From the NCBI RefSeq assembly GCF_013426735.1, contig NZ_AP023272.1, positions 2,710,501 to 2,774,500 on the forward strand: a stretch of DNA of 64,000 nt. The letters run 5' to 3'. Below the pieces are notes generated by a model. It saw nothing but the letters and a program-made list of their open reading frames with translations, was not told the origin of the DNA and ran no database searches. Both the position numbers and the translations under genes were made by a program. The number at the start of each line of letters is the position of its first letter. Position 1 is the stretch's first letter. Shown one piece after another: positions 36,187 through 46,217 of this stretch. Origin of the DNA: Agrobacterium vitis (GTDB lineage Bacteria; Pseudomonadota; Alphaproteobacteria; Rhizobiales; Rhizobiaceae).

Positions 36187-36816
36187 ATGCCCAGCCTCGA
36201 TTACAGTCAGGTGACGATCACCGCCCTTATCGCCTCGCTGGCGATTGGCTATCTGCTCGGCTCCATTCCTTTCGGACTGCTGCTCACCCGGATGGCGGGC
36301 CTGGGCGACGTTCGCAATATCGGTTCCGGCAATATTGGCGCCACCAATGTTCTGCGCACCGGCAATAAAAAGCTGGCCGCAGCCACACTGCTGCTGGATG
36401 CCTTGAAGGCAACAGCGGCAGCACTGATCGCCCAGAAACTGTTCGGCTCCGATACGGTGCATCTGCCAGGCCTGCTTGGCGGCTTTGCCGCGTTTATCGG
36501 CCACCTGTTCCCGGTCTGGCTGGGCTTCAAGGGCGGCAAGGGCGTGGCCACCTATATCGGCACATTGCTCGGCATTTTCCCGTTGATGGTGCTGGTCTTT
36601 GCCATCGTCTGGCTATCGATTGCTTTTCTCAGCCGCTATTCCTCGCTATCAGCACTGGTTGCAACCCTTGTTATTCCGGTTGCATTGTGGATACTTGGTC
36701 AGCCGGAAGCTGCCATGATCACCTCGGCGATGACCGTGATCACCTGGGGCAAGCACAAGGCGAATATTGAACGATTGATTTCAGGCACCGAGAGCAAGAT
36801 CGGTAAAAAAGGATAG
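36187..36816 (+). CDS. plsY: Acyl-phosphate glycerol-3-phosphate acyltransferase
   Basis: PlsY makes lysophosphatidic acid from acyl-phosphate and glycerol-3-phosphate at the inner membrane. Five hydrophobic helices can be seen in 209 residues. The three conserved loops are GSIPFGLLL plus [19 protein letters not shown] (motif 1), [18 protein letters not shown] (motif 2) and the [17 protein letters not shown] end (motif 3). The start at 36187 follows AGGAG. It lies 20 nt after pyrC and 6 nt before dprA. Confidence 0.96.
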   Translation: MPSLDYSQVTITALIASLAIGYLLGSIPFGLLLTRMAGLGDVRNIGSGNIGATNVLRTGNKKLAAATLLLDALKATAAALIAQKLFGSDTVHLPGLLGGFAAFIGHLFPVWLGFKGGKGVATYIGTLLGIFPLMVLVFAIVWLSIAFLSRYSSLSALVATLVIPVALWILGQPEAAMITSAMTVITWGKHKANIERLISGTESKIGKKG

Positions 36817-36822
36817 CACACC

Positions 36823-37974
36823 ATGTCGGCAGGCGGTTCGGGACGCTCAGGTATCGCCCTGACGGAAAAACAACGAACCGCCTGGCTAAGGCTGATCCGC
36901 TCCGACAATGTCGGCCCGGCCACTTTTCGCGACCTGATCAACAATTTCGGCACTGCTGAACGCGCCTTGGACATGCTGCCCGAATTGTCGCAGCGCGGCG
37001 GCGCTACCCGCTCCATCCGAATCGCTACAGTGGCCGAGGCCGAACGCGAGCTGGAATTTGCCCGCAAATTCGGCGCGCGATTCGTCGGGATCGGCGAGCC
37101 GGACTATCCTCCTGCGCTGCGCCAGATCGACGCGGCACCACCGCTTCTGGCCATGAAGGGCTTGGGCAGTACCGCCATCCGCCCCTCGATCGGCATTGTT
37201 GGCTCTCGCAATGCCTCGATCAGCGGCGTGAAAATGGCAGCCATGCTGGCACGCGATTGCGGTATAACCGGCTACACCATCACCTCAGGTCTGGCGCGCG
37301 GCATCGATGCGGGCGCGCATCGGGCAAGCCTGGAGACCGGCACGATGGCCGCCCTGGCCGGTGGGCTCGACCGGCCCTACCCGCCTGAGAATGTCGATCT
37401 GCTGAAAGACATCTGGGATGGCAAGGGTGTGGCGATCAGCGAAATGCCATTTGGCTGGGAGCCTCGCGCCCGCGATTTTCCAAGACGCAACCGCTTGATT
37501 GCCGGGACATCCCTTGGGGTTGTGGTGATAGAAGCCGCCAGTCGTTCCGGCTCACTGATTACCGCGCGGCTGGCTGCCGATTTCGGACGGCTGGTGTTTG
37601 CCGTGCCGGGCTCGCCTCTCGATCCGCGCTGTCATGGGACCAACGGACTGTTGAAAAACGGTGCGACGATCACCACCGAGGCCCGGGATATTCTCGAGGC
37701 GCTATCCCCGCTCAGCAGTATTGACTTGTTTTCCCAGCCGCAGGTGGAGGAGCCGGTCTATGAAGAAAGCGAGACCTTCAACCAGCCACCCGGCGAACAG
37801 GATCGCAGCCGGATCATCGACGCGTTGGGCATAACGCCGGTCGAGGTCGATGATATCATTCGCCACACGCAATTACCGCCGTCCGCCGTCTATCTGGTGA
37901 TGCTGGAACTGGATATCGCCGGGCGCCTGCACCGCCATCCTGGTGGACTGGTTTCGATTGCACCGCTGGATTAA
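36823..37974 (+). CDS. dprA: DNA-processing protein DprA
   Basis: DprA loads RecA on incoming single-stranded DNA during natural transformation and helps keep it. The 383-residue protein has an N-terminal SAM-like helical part (about 10-80), the Rossmann DNA-binding core with GIVGSRNAS, TSGLARGIDAGAHRASL, ALAGGLDRPYPPENVDL, FPRRNRLIAGTS and ARLAADFGRLVFAVPGSP, and a C-terminal winged-helix domain (about 320-380). It lies 6 nt after plsY. Its presence is common in species not known to be competent, so competence is not implied. Confidence 0.95.
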   Translation: MSAGGSGRSGIALTEKQRTAWLRLIRSDNVGPATFRDLINNFGTAERALDMLPELSQRGGATRSIRIATVAEAERELEFARKFGARFVGIGEPDYPPALRQIDAAPPLLAMKGLGSTAIRPSIGIVGSRNASISGVKMAAMLARDCGITGYTITSGLARGIDAGAHRASLETGTMAALAGGLDRPYPPENVDLLKDIWDGKGVAISEMPFGWEPRARDFPRRNRLIAGTSLGVVVIEAASRSGSLITARLAADFGRLVFAVPGSPLDPRCHGTNGLLKNGATITTEARDILEALSPLSSIDLFSQPQVEEPVYEESETFNQPPGEQDRSRIIDALGITPVEVDDIIRHTQLPPSAVYLVMLELDIAGRLHRHPGGLVSIAPLD

Positions 37975-38008
37975 AGTTGGACTTCGCGCATTCGCGCCTT
38001 GAAAGATT

Positions 38009-38215
38009 TCAAAGCGTTCTTTTGGCGTTTGAGATCATTCTTGGCGCTTTGTGGCGGCGTTGAAGGTCGCCGGCCTCTTCAAAAGCCATCTCGATCAGGT
38101 AGCACAGCATTTGCGCGCCCTCCTTTTCGGCAACCAGCCGCAATTCGCCCAGCATCTGGCGCACATAGGCTATGCTTTCCCGGCTATGAAGTTCCGCTGC
38201 GCCACTGCCCGTCAT
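38009..38215 (-). CDS. Conserved small protein (68 aa), unknown function
   Basis: A short acidic soluble protein, with a helical SRESIAYVRQMLGELRLVAE segment and a MLCYLIEMAFEEA helix. The ATG at 38215 has GGGA upstream. It lies between dprA and topA, facing both; I recall similar small proteins in other Rhizobiaceae at this place, not verified. Function unknown. Confidence 0.6.
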   Translation of the reverse strand: MTGSGAAELHSRESIAYVRQMLGELRLVAEKEGAQMLCYLIEMAFEEAGDLQRRHKAPRMISNAKRTL

Positions 38216-38465
38216 TACGTGTTCCCGTCGTGGAAATACAACCTTAATATGTATAATTGCTACCTATGCAACATATGATACAGAATTGATTTATGATTGC
38301 AATACCATTTTCATAAACTTTTGGTTGTGCAAACGTGTGATGGATAAAATGCATGAGGGGACTTGACCCCGGCGCAATCCCTGTCCATGTCGAACCATCG
38401 ATGCTTGAACCCTCGCCAGAATCGACGCCATATGCAACAAACGGGGCCATGTTCAGAGAAACAGA

Positions 38466-41180
38466 ATGAATGTAGTCGTTGTCGAATCCCCTGCCAAAGC
38501 CAAGACGATCAACAAATATCTCGGACCGGGATATAAGGTGCTCGCCTCCTTCGGCCATGTCCGCGACCTGCCTGCCAAGGACGGCTCGGTCCTGCCGGAT
38601 CAGGATTTCGAAATGCTATGGGAAGTGGACACCGCCTCTGCCAAACGCATGAAGGACATTGCCGATGCGATGAAGGGGGCCGATGCCTTGTTTCTCGCAA
38701 CCGACCCGGATCGTGAGGGTGAAGCGATTTCCTGGCACGTGCTGGATCTCTTGAAAAAGAAGAAGGTGATCGGCGACAAGCCGGTGAAGCGCGTGGTTTT
38801 CAACGCCATCACCAAGAAGGCCGTGCTCGACGCCATGGCTGCCCCGCGTGATATCGATGGCGATCTGGTCGATGCCTATCTGGCGCGCCGTGCGATGGAC
38901 TATCTGGTCGGCTTCAATCTGTCGCCGGTTCTGTGGCGCAAGCTGCCGGGTGCCCGTTCGGCAGGCCGCGTCCAATCGGTGGCCCTGCGGCTGGTTTGCG
39001 ACCGGGAAAATGAGATTGAGCGATTCGTCTCGGAAGAATACTGGAACCTGTCAGCGCTTCTAAAAACGCCACGCGGCGATGAATTCCTGGCCCGCCTGGT
39101 CTCCGCCGATGGCAAGCGCTTGCAAGCCCGCAGCGTTGGCAATGGCGACATGGCCAACCGGCTGAAAGACCTGCTCGACGGCGCAAACTATGTGGTGGAA
39201 TCGATTGAGGCCAAGCCCGTCAAACGCAACCCATCGCCGCCGTTTACAACTTCTACGCTACAACAGGCTGCCTCCTCCAAGCTCGGTTTCTCCGCCTCAC
39301 GCACCATGCAGGTGGCGCAGAAGCTTTATGAGGGTGTCGATATTGGCGGCGAGACCGTCGGCCTGATCACCTATATGCGTACCGATGGCGTCCAGATGGC
39401 CCCTGAAGCCATTGAGGCCGCCCGCTCCGCGATCACAGAGCAATTTGGCCCGCGCTATATGCCGGAAAAGCCGCGCTTCTATTCCACCAAGGCGAAAAAC
39501 GCCCAGGAAGCGCATGAAGCCATCCGTCCGACCGATTTTACCCGGACGCCGGATCAGGTGCGCCGCTATCTCGATGCTGACCAGTTGCGCCTCTACGATC
39601 TGGTCTGGAAGCGAGGCATTGCCAGCCAGATGGCATCGGCCGAAATTGAGCGGACCACCGCTGAAATCCTCGCTGACAAGGCGGGCGAAAAAGCCGGTCT
39701 GCGCGCCGTTGGCTCGGTCATCCGCTTCGACGGCTTTATCGCCGCCTATACCGACCATCGTGAGGAAGGTGAAAAGAGCGACGACGACGATGAAGATGGC
39801 CGCCTGCCGGAGATCAATGCCCGCGAGGCGCTGGCCAAGCAAAAGGTCAACGCCACCCAGCATTTCACCGAACCGCCGCCGCGCTATTCGGAAGCGACCC
39901 TGATCAAGAAGATGGAAGAGCTTGGCATTGGCCGACCCTCCACCTATGCCGCGACGCTGAAGACGCTTAGCGACCGCGAATATGTTGTTATCGACAAGCG
40001 TAAGCTGATCCCCGAAGCCAAGGGCCGTTTGGTGACGGCATTCCTGGAAAGCTTCTTCACCCGCTATGTCGAATATGATTTCACCGCCGATCTTGAAGAA
40101 AAGCTCGACAAGATTTCCGCCGGTGAGCTGAACTGGAAGGACGTGCTGCGCGAATTCTGGCAGAATTTCTTTGCCCAGATCGAAGGCACCAAGGAATTGC
40201 GCGTCACCAACGTGCTCGATGCACTGAACGAAGCCTTGGCTCCGCTGGTGTTCCCGAAGCGCGAAGATGGCTCAGACCCGCGCATTTGCCAGGTTTGTGG
40301 CACCGGCAATCTGTCGCTGAAGCTCGGTAAATACGGCGCTTTTGTCGGCTGCTCCAATTATCCGGAATGCAATTTCACCCGCCAATTGTCCGCCGATGGC
40401 GGCACGGAAGCGGAAGCCGTCGGCAATGAACCGAAAGCGCTGGGTGAAGATCCGACAACCGGTGAACAGATCACGCTTCGCAGTGGCCGTTTCGGCCCTT
40501 ACGTCCAGCGTGGCGATGGCAAGGAAGCCAAGCGCTCGTCGCTCCCTAAGGGTTGGTCGCCGACCGATGTGGACTTCGACAAGGCGCTGTCGCTGCTGTC
40601 GCTGCCGCGCGAAGTCGGCCTTCACCCGGAGACCGGCAAGATGATGACCGCGGGGCTTGGCCGCTATGGACCTTTCGTGCTGCACGATGGCACCTATGCC
40701 AATCTCGATGGTATCGAGGATGTGCTAACCATCGGCCTCAACCGCGCCGTCACGGTTCTGGCTGAAAAGCAGGCCAACCCCGGTGGCCGTGGCCGCGCAG
40801 CACCTGCCGCCCTGAAAGAGATCGGCGATCATCCGGATGGCGGCGCGATTACCGTGCGCGATGGCCGCTATGGTCCCTACGTGAATTGGGGTAAGATTAA
40901 TGCGACCATTCCCAAAGGCATGGACCCGCAAGCCGTGACCATGGAAGAGGCGATTGCCCTGATCGTTGAGCGCGCCGCCAAGGAAGGCAGCGGCAAGACC
41001 AAGGCGAAACCTGCGGCCAAATCCGCAGCCACCAAGAAAGCGCCTGCGAAAAAACCGGCTGCGAAAGCAGCCAAGGCCGATGCGAATGACACCGCCGACG
41101 CCAAACCAAAGAAAGCAGCTGCCAAACCTAAGGCGACAAAGCCCAAGGCAAAGCCCGCCGCAAAAACAGAGAAAGCCTGA
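38466..41180 (+). CDS. topA: DNA topoisomerase I
   Basis: A type IA enzyme that relaxes negative supercoils. MNVVVVESPAKAKTINKYLG opens the TOPRIM domain, with LATDPDREGEAISWH near residue 80; the catalytic Tyr lies in GLITYMRTDG (about residue 302). The C-terminus has one four-Cys zinc finger, CQVCGTGNLS...GCSNYPECNF (about 600-640), several repeats with GRFGPYVQ and GRYGPFVL, then a long Lys/Ala/Pro-rich tail (about 840-904) typical for alphaproteobacteria. At 904 residues it is full length. The rnr start lies 2 nt past its stop. Confidence 0.97.
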   Translation: MNVVVVESPAKAKTINKYLGPGYKVLASFGHVRDLPAKDGSVLPDQDFEMLWEVDTASAKRMKDIADAMKGADALFLATDPDREGEAISWHVLDLLKKKKVIGDKPVKRVVFNAITKKAVLDAMAAPRDIDGDLVDAYLARRAMDYLVGFNLSPVLWRKLPGARSAGRVQSVALRLVCDRENEIERFVSEEYWNLSALLKTPRGDEFLARLVSADGKRLQARSVGNGDMANRLKDLLDGANYVVESIEAKPVKRNPSPPFTTSTLQQAASSKLGFSASRTMQVAQKLYEGVDIGGETVGLITYMRTDGVQMAPEAIEAARSAITEQFGPRYMPEKPRFYSTKAKNAQEAHEAIRPTDFTRTPDQVRRYLDADQLRLYDLVWKRGIASQMASAEIERTTAEILADKAGEKAGLRAVGSVIRFDGFIAAYTDHREEGEKSDDDDEDGRLPEINAREALAKQKVNATQHFTEPPPRYSEATLIKKMEELGIGRPSTYAATLKTLSDREYVVIDKRKLIPEAKGRLVTAFLESFFTRYVEYDFTADLEEKLDKISAGELNWKDVLREFWQNFFAQIEGTKELRVTNVLDALNEALAPLVFPKREDGSDPRICQVCGTGNLSLKLGKYGAFVGCSNYPECNFTRQLSADGGTEAEAVGNEPKALGEDPTTGEQITLRSGRFGPYVQRGDGKEAKRSSLPKGWSPTDVDFDKALSLLSLPREVGLHPETGKMMTAGLGRYGPFVLHDGTYANLDGIEDVLTIGLNRAVTVLAEKQANPGGRGRAAPAALKEIGDHPDGGAITVRDGRYGPYVNWGKINATIPKGMDPQAVTMEEAIALIVERAAKEGSGKTKAKPAAKSAATKKAPAKKPAAKAAKADANDTADAKPKKAAAKPKATKPKAKPAAKTEKA

Positions 41181-41182
41181 CC

Positions 41183-43555
41183 TTGAGCAAATCCCCGCGT
41201 CCCGACACCCGCAGCCTCACCAACAGAACGCGGAAGGCGGAGCTTGCGGCGAAAAAGGCAGCGGATAAGAATGAAACGGTGATCATTCACGGGGCGGTGC
41301 CGCCCCGTGAAATCCTGATGCAGTTCATCACCGACAACCCCGACCGGGCCTCCAAGCGCGAAATCGCCAAGGCTTTCGGCCTGAAGGGCGAAGCCCGTAT
41401 TGAATTGAAGGAAGCCCTGCGGGCTTTGGAAGAAGACGGGCTGGTCAACAAGAACCGCAAGTCGCTGAGCCGACCCGGTGCGCTACCGCCCGTGACCGTT
41501 CTCGACATCACCACCCGTGACAAGGATGGCGACCTGATCGGGCGTCCCGCCGAATGGCCGGATGAACTGGGCGCTGCCCCCGCTGTCTCCATCCGCCAGT
41601 CCAGTGCGGACCGCGCCAAGGGCAAGACGCCGGTCGGCGGGCTTGGCGACCGGGTTCTGGCGAAGATTTTCCCCTCCAAGGACCGCGCCGGTCCAGCCTA
41701 TACCGCCAGGATCATCAAGGTGATCGACAAGCGACGCGGCGCGCTTTTGGGCGTCTACCGCGAAATGGCCGGTGATACCGGTGGCAGGCTGATGCCGATC
41801 GAGCGGCGCGGCGAGGAAATGGTCATCGAGGCCGCCGATGTCGGCGACGCCCGCGACGGCGATCTGGTCGAAGTGGAAGTCGGGCGGCTCTCCAGCCGTC
41901 TGGGCCTTGCCCGCGCCAAGGTGCTGTCGGTGATCGGCTCTGTGGCCTCGGAAAAAGCGATCTCGATGATCGCCATCCACGCCCATGGCATTCCGCATAT
42001 CTTCCCGCAATCGGTGCTGGACGAGGCCGATGCCGCCAAACCGGCCAGCATGGCGCATCGGGAGGACTGGCGCAGCTTACCGCTGGTCACCATCGACCCG
42101 CATGACGCCAAGGACCATGACGACGCTGTTCATGCCGAGCCAGACCCCTCGCCTGACAATCCGGGTGGCGTGATCGTTACCGTAGCGATTGCCGATGTCT
42201 CCTATTATATCCGCGGTAAATCGGCGCTGGATCGCGAGGCGCTAAAGCGCGGCAATTCGGTGTATTTCCCCGACCGGGTCGTGCCGATGCTGCCGGAGCG
42301 GATTTCCAACGATCTTTGCTCGCTCCGCGAGAGCGTTGACCGGCCAGCACTGGCCGTGCGCATGGTGTTTTCCCATGAAGGCCGCAAAGCAGGCCATACC
42401 TTTCATCGCATCATGATGAAGAGTGCGGCCAAATTGTCCTACCAACAGGCGCAGGCCGCCATTGACGGCAACCCGGACGACAAGGCCGGGCCGTTGCTGG
42501 AGCCGATCCTAAAGCCACTCTGGGCCGCCTATGCGATCCTGAAGCGTGGCCGCGACCGACGCCAGCCACTGGAACTGGACATGCCGGAGCGCAAGATCAT
42601 CCTCAAACCAGACGGCACAGTGGATCGGGTCTTCGTACCCGAACGGCTGGACGCCCATAAGCTGATCGAGGAAATGATGATCCAAGCCAATGTGGCCGCT
42701 GCCGAGACGCTGGAGAAGAAAAAACAACCGCTGGTCTACCGTATCCACGACACGCCGACATTGGCCAAGCAGGAAGTGCTGCGTGAGTTCCTTGCCACCA
42801 TCGGCTTTTCGCTGGCCAAGGGCGGCAATCTGCGCTCCAATTCGTTCAATGGCATCCTCGCCAAGGCGCAAGACACGCCGCACCAGACCATCGTCAACGA
42901 AATGGTGCTGCGCTCGCAGAGCCAGGCGGTCTATAGCCCCGAGAATATCGGCCATTTCGGCTTGAACCTGCTGAAATACGCGCATTTCACCTCCCCCATC
43001 CGCCGCTACGCCGACCTGATCGTGCATCGGGCGCTGGTCGGCACGCTGGGGCTGGGCGAAGGCGGCATTACATCCGATGAAGAAGCGGCACTTGCCGATG
43101 TTGCGGCGGAAATCTCCACCTTCGAGCGCCGCGCCATGGCGGCTGAACGTGATACAATCAACCGGCTGATCGCCCATCACCTGGCAACCCGGATCGGCGA
43201 CGAATTCGACGGGCAGGTTTCCGGCGTCACCAAATCCGGCCTGTTCATCTCGCTTCCCCAATATGGTGCTGACGGCTTCATTCCCGTCTCGACGCTTGGC
43301 CGCGACTATTTCATCTACGATGAGGCGCATCAGGCGCTGACCGGTGAAAAGACCGGGCTGGGCTATCAATTGGGTGACAGCGTCAGCGTCAAGCTGGTGG
43401 AAGCCGTGCCACTTGCCGGTGCCTTGCGGTTTGAAATCCTCAGCGAAGGCAAGAAAATGCCGACTGGCATCCGCTCCTTCCACAAGGCAACGCGGCGCGG
43501 ACGGCCTGGTCCCGGCAAGACACCGGGAACAAGACCACCGCGTGGCAGGCGTTGA
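41183..43555 (+). CDS. rnr: Ribonuclease R
   Basis: A 3'-5' exoribonuclease that can degrade structured RNA. The RNB catalytic core has DPHDAKDHDDAVHAE (about 304-318) with four metal-binding Asp, and RRYADLIVHRAL. An N-terminal winged-helix/cold-shock part precedes it, and an S1 domain follows (GDEFDGQVSGVTKSGLFISL...). The tail is Arg/Gly/Pro-rich. The frame starts with a TTG at 41183, 2 nt past the topA stop, giving 790 residues; translation is probably coupled to topA. A later ATG start would lose conserved N-terminal residues. Confidence 0.94.
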   Translation: MSKSPRPDTRSLTNRTRKAELAAKKAADKNETVIIHGAVPPREILMQFITDNPDRASKREIAKAFGLKGEARIELKEALRALEEDGLVNKNRKSLSRPGALPPVTVLDITTRDKDGDLIGRPAEWPDELGAAPAVSIRQSSADRAKGKTPVGGLGDRVLAKIFPSKDRAGPAYTARIIKVIDKRRGALLGVYREMAGDTGGRLMPIERRGEEMVIEAADVGDARDGDLVEVEVGRLSSRLGLARAKVLSVIGSVASEKAISMIAIHAHGIPHIFPQSVLDEADAAKPASMAHREDWRSLPLVTIDPHDAKDHDDAVHAEPDPSPDNPGGVIVTVAIADVSYYIRGKSALDREALKRGNSVYFPDRVVPMLPERISNDLCSLRESVDRPALAVRMVFSHEGRKAGHTFHRIMMKSAAKLSYQQAQAAIDGNPDDKAGPLLEPILKPLWAAYAILKRGRDRRQPLELDMPERKIILKPDGTVDRVFVPERLDAHKLIEEMMIQANVAAAETLEKKKQPLVYRIHDTPTLAKQEVLREFLATIGFSLAKGGNLRSNSFNGILAKAQDTPHQTIVNEMVLRSQSQAVYSPENIGHFGLNLLKYAHFTSPIRRYADLIVHRALVGTLGLGEGGITSDEEAALADVAAEISTFERRAMAAERDTINRLIAHHLATRIGDEFDGQVSGVTKSGLFISLPQYGADGFIPVSTLGRDYFIYDEAHQALTGEKTGLGYQLGDSVSVKLVEAVPLAGALRFEILSEGKKMPTGIRSFHKATRRGRPGPGKTPGTRPPRGRR

Positions 43556-43701
43556 AACTACGCGCCGAGTTCGTATATCTGGGCTTCGTAAATGAAGCCA
43601 GTCGAAGCGCTTGTGCGCAAATGCCGCGATGAAATATCAACTTTCATGCCCCATCTTTGATCAAAGCCTATAGGATTTGATAGAAGTTCAGGAGGAACCG
43701 C

Positions 43702-44157
43702 ATGTCTGTCAGCCAGTCTCCCCCCGTTATCCGCTTCGGCGGCGGCAAGGATGCGGTTCGTCCGCTTGGACGCTCCATCCTGCGCGGTCTGATGTGTACC
43801 TGTCCGGCCTGCGGCTCCGGTCGCCTGTTCAAGGCCTTCCTGAAACCGGTAGACACATGTGCGGCCTGCGGCGAAGATCTCTCCCACCAGAGAGCCGACG
43901 ACCTGCCGCCCTATATCGTCATCATGATCGTCGGCCATGTGCTGCTGGGCGGCTATATGATGACCGATCTGGTCTTCGTGCTGTCAACCTGGACGCATCT
44001 GGCGATCTGGACGCCGATTGCCGTCATCGTCTCTCTGTTGATCATCCAGCCCATCAAGGGCGGCGTGGTCGGGCTGCAATGGGCGCTGCGCATGCATGGT
44101 TTCGGGGACGAGCCTGAGGTGATCGAGGACTACGACGAGCGCTATCCGCCAAAGTGA
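43702..44157 (+). CDS. DUF983 family membrane protein
   Basis: A 151-residue protein with two CxxC pairs (CTCPACGSG and CAACGEDL), a zinc-ribbon-like head around residues 32-60, followed by two membrane helices (about 74-93 and 97-118). The RGLMCTCPACGSGRLF, FLKPVDTCAACGEDLSHQRADDLPPYI and GHVLLGG pattern is DUF983. AGGAGG sits 8 nt before the ATG. Function unknown; it follows rnr by 146 nt with a likely own promoter. Confidence 0.9.
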   Translation: MSVSQSPPVIRFGGGKDAVRPLGRSILRGLMCTCPACGSGRLFKAFLKPVDTCAACGEDLSHQRADDLPPYIVIMIVGHVLLGGYMMTDLVFVLSTWTHLAIWTPIAVIVSLLIIQPIKGGVVGLQWALRMHGFGDEPEVIEDYDERYPPK

Positions 44158-44410
44158 CGGTTTCAACGAGCCATATCGGATGGATCAGCCAGGCCAAACC
44201 AACCCAGGTCGGGCGGCGTATTAAGACAATCAAATAAGTAGTTTTCTGCATGTTGGCTTAAACCGGTTTCGATTTTTGCCATTATGGAGTAAAGCCCCGG
44301 AGGATCGCTGGCATATTATGAGATGTAATCGGCCTTTGTTGCCCTGGCATGACGCCTTGCGCTGTTATCCTTCACCGCGCATTGCGTGCATTTTCTTCTA
44401 AGGACCTTCC
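44158..44410. other. Intergenic region before the MFS gene
   Basis: About 250 nt. Likely MFS promoter region, no clear operator or hairpin. Confidence 0.3.
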
Positions 44411-45595
44411 ATGTCTGACACCAGAGACCCTGTTACCGGACATCGTGAAGAGATCCACTGGCCATCGCTGATTGCCGCAGTCTCATCGATTTCCGCTGTG
44501 GGCATTGCCATCGGGCTTGGATTGCCGCTGCTCAGTATCATTCTGGAAAAACGCGGTATTCCCTCCACCCTGATCGGGCTGAATTCAGCCATGGCAGGCG
44601 TTGCGGCGATGATTGCCGCGCCAATCACCACCAGGCTCGCGCATCGTTTCGGGGTGGCACAGACCATGATCTGGGCGGTGCTGCTGGCAGCGCTCAGTTC
44701 GCTCGGCTTCTATTACGCCGAAGCCTTCTGGATGTGGTTTCCCCTGCGACTGGTGTTTCATGGCGCCACGACGACATTGTTCATCCTGTCGGAATTCTGG
44801 ATCAATGCCGCCGCCCCACCGTCGCGGCGCGGGCTGGTGCTCGGCATTTATGCCACGGTCTTATCGGTCGGTTTTGCCGCAGGCCCCTTGCTGTTTTCGA
44901 TTGTCGGCAGTGAAGGCGTATTGCCCTTTGCCATCGGTGCGGTTGCCATCCTGATGGCAGCGGTGCCGATCTTCGTTGCCCGCAACGAAAGCCCGGCGCT
45001 GGATGAAAAGCCAGAGATGCATTTCTTCCGCTATATCTTCCTGGTGCCAACCGCCACAGCAGCCGTCTTCGTGTTCGGCGCGGTGGAAGTCGGTGGACTG
45101 TCACTGATGCCCGTCTATGCCACCCGTATCGGCTTCACAGAGGCCCAGTCAGCCTTGCTGCTCACTGTGATGGGGGTTGGCAACATGGTGTTCCAGATCC
45201 CGCTTGGCATGCTCTCCGACAAGCTTAGGGATCGCCGGTTGCTGCTCGGCGCCCTGGCGACGGTCGGCCTGATCGGATCTTTGCTGCTGCCGCTGATTTC
45301 CCATAGCTGGATGGCGATGGCCGTCATCCTGCTATTCTGGGGCGGCTGCGTCTCCGGCCTGTACACTATCGGTCTTAGTCATCTCGGCTCCCGACTCACA
45401 GGCTCAGACCTTGCCGCCGCCAATGCCGCCTTCGTTTTTTGCTACGCCGTTGGCACGGTGGCCGGACCACAAGTCGTGGGTGCAGCGATTGACATGGGCG
45501 GAAATGCCGGTTTTGCCTGGTCGATTGCCGGCTTCTTTGCGTTATATGTGGTTCTTTCCGTCGCACGATTGTTTTTCAAGGGTGCGCGGGGTTGA
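44411..45595 (+). CDS. MFS transporter (YcaD-like)
   Basis: A 394-residue membrane protein with about 12 hydrophobic helices arranged as two six-helix halves. Loop 2-3 region carries TTRLAHRFGVAQTM, and the second half has the matching GMLSDKLRDRRLLLGAL motif, typical of drug/sugar-like MFS carriers. The overall look is like YcaD-type carriers. Substrate unknown; neighbours give no clue. It lies between DUF983 and rpmG genes on the same strand. Confidence 0.85.
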   Translation: MSDTRDPVTGHREEIHWPSLIAAVSSISAVGIAIGLGLPLLSIILEKRGIPSTLIGLNSAMAGVAAMIAAPITTRLAHRFGVAQTMIWAVLLAALSSLGFYYAEAFWMWFPLRLVFHGATTTLFILSEFWINAAAPPSRRGLVLGIYATVLSVGFAAGPLLFSIVGSEGVLPFAIGAVAILMAAVPIFVARNESPALDEKPEMHFFRYIFLVPTATAAVFVFGAVEVGGLSLMPVYATRIGFTEAQSALLLTVMGVGNMVFQIPLGMLSDKLRDRRLLLGALATVGLIGSLLLPLISHSWMAMAVILLFWGGCVSGLYTIGLSHLGSRLTGSDLAAANAAFVFCYAVGTVAGPQVVGAAIDMGGNAGFAWSIAGFFALYVVLSVARLFFKGARG

Positions 45596-45688
45596 CTTTT
45601 CGGTGGCGATTTGTAGTTTTCGCCCAGATTTGCCGTGGGCCCTGAAGGTCGTCACGGCTTTGTGTTATTCATGTAAGGCAGGACGACC

Positions 45689-45856
45689 ATGGCCAAGGCT
45701 ACAACCATCAAGATCAAGCTGCTGTCGACAGCCGATACGGGTTTCTTCTACGTCACCACCAAGAACAGCCGTACGATGACGGACAAGATGACGAAGACCA
45801 AATACGACCCGATCGCTCGCAAGCATGTCGAGTTCAAGGAAACCAAGATCAAGTGA
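45689..45856 (+). CDS. rpmG: 50S ribosomal protein L33
   Basis: A 55-residue protein too short for common ORF cut-offs: [20 protein letters not shown] begins it, and [20 protein letters not shown] and [15 protein letters not shown] end it. It is the cysteine-free (zinc-independent) L33 form. The ATG lies at 45689 with GGCAGGA just upstream. A strong terminator follows 24 nt later. It sits in the large subunit near the E site. Confidence 0.96.
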   Translation: MAKATTIKIKLLSTADTGFFYVTTKNSRTMTDKMTKTKYDPIARKHVEFKETKIK

Positions 45857-45880
45857 TCCTGGTTCTTCGTGAGAAGATTG

Positions 45881-45912
45881 AAAAGCGCGCTCCATCCGGC
45901 GCGCTTTTTTTA
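45881..45912 (+). terminator. Rho-independent terminator of rpmG
   Basis: AAAAGCGCGC (45881-45890) and GCGCGCTTTT (45899-45908) form a perfect 10-bp stem with an 8-nt loop and a run of seven Ts. Confidence 0.92.
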
Positions 45913-46079
45913 TGCCATTTTGAGGATGGGCCAGCACGTCACGCAGACCGACTCTAAAAACCGAGCTCGATCCTGCCTGTGGCAATAGGCGCAAGGACGC
46001 TGTCGGCGCGAGGACAGTGACCCCACGCATAGAGAGGGGCGCTGGATAGAATGCATCGGAAACCGTCCTGACCGCGAAA

Positions 46080-46217
46080 CGCAAAACGCCGCCTCCGGAC
46101 ACGGAAGCGGCGTTGGAATGGGGGTCGGCGGGCATGCAATAACGGCACGAGGAACCGCTTGATAATCGCACACCTGCCGACCAACCCCACGACCCAGGAG
46201 ATGCGGCGGACCTGAGC
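46080..46217 (-). ncRNA. Candidate structured small RNA (about 138 nt)
   Basis: On the minus strand a TTGACG (46252-46247) and ATACCC (46229-46224) pair with a 17-nt spacer could be a promoter, giving a start near 46217. The transcript would end at a strong intrinsic terminator, AACGCCGC...GCGGCGTTTT (46114-46085) plus a T-tail. Inside, GGTCGGC and GCCGACC pair across about 50 nt, with C-rich loop sequences (CTCCTGG, TTCCTCG) that could bind ribosome sites. No ORF with a ribosome site fits. It is not SRP RNA, since the conserved GGTCAGGTCCGGAAGG motif is missing. The family is not identified. Confidence 0.55.
46085..46114 (-). terminator. Intrinsic terminator of the candidate small RNA
   Basis: On the minus strand, AACGCCGC-T-TCCG and CGGA-G-GCGGCGTT pair over 12 of 13 positions with a 4-nt loop, and TTTTG follows. 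Its orientation shows transcription toward rpmG. Confidence 0.75.

Noticed and set aside
46080..46217. SRP (4.5S) RNA or tRNA identity for the structured RNA
   Set aside because: The conserved SRP apical motif is absent and no cloverleaf forms.
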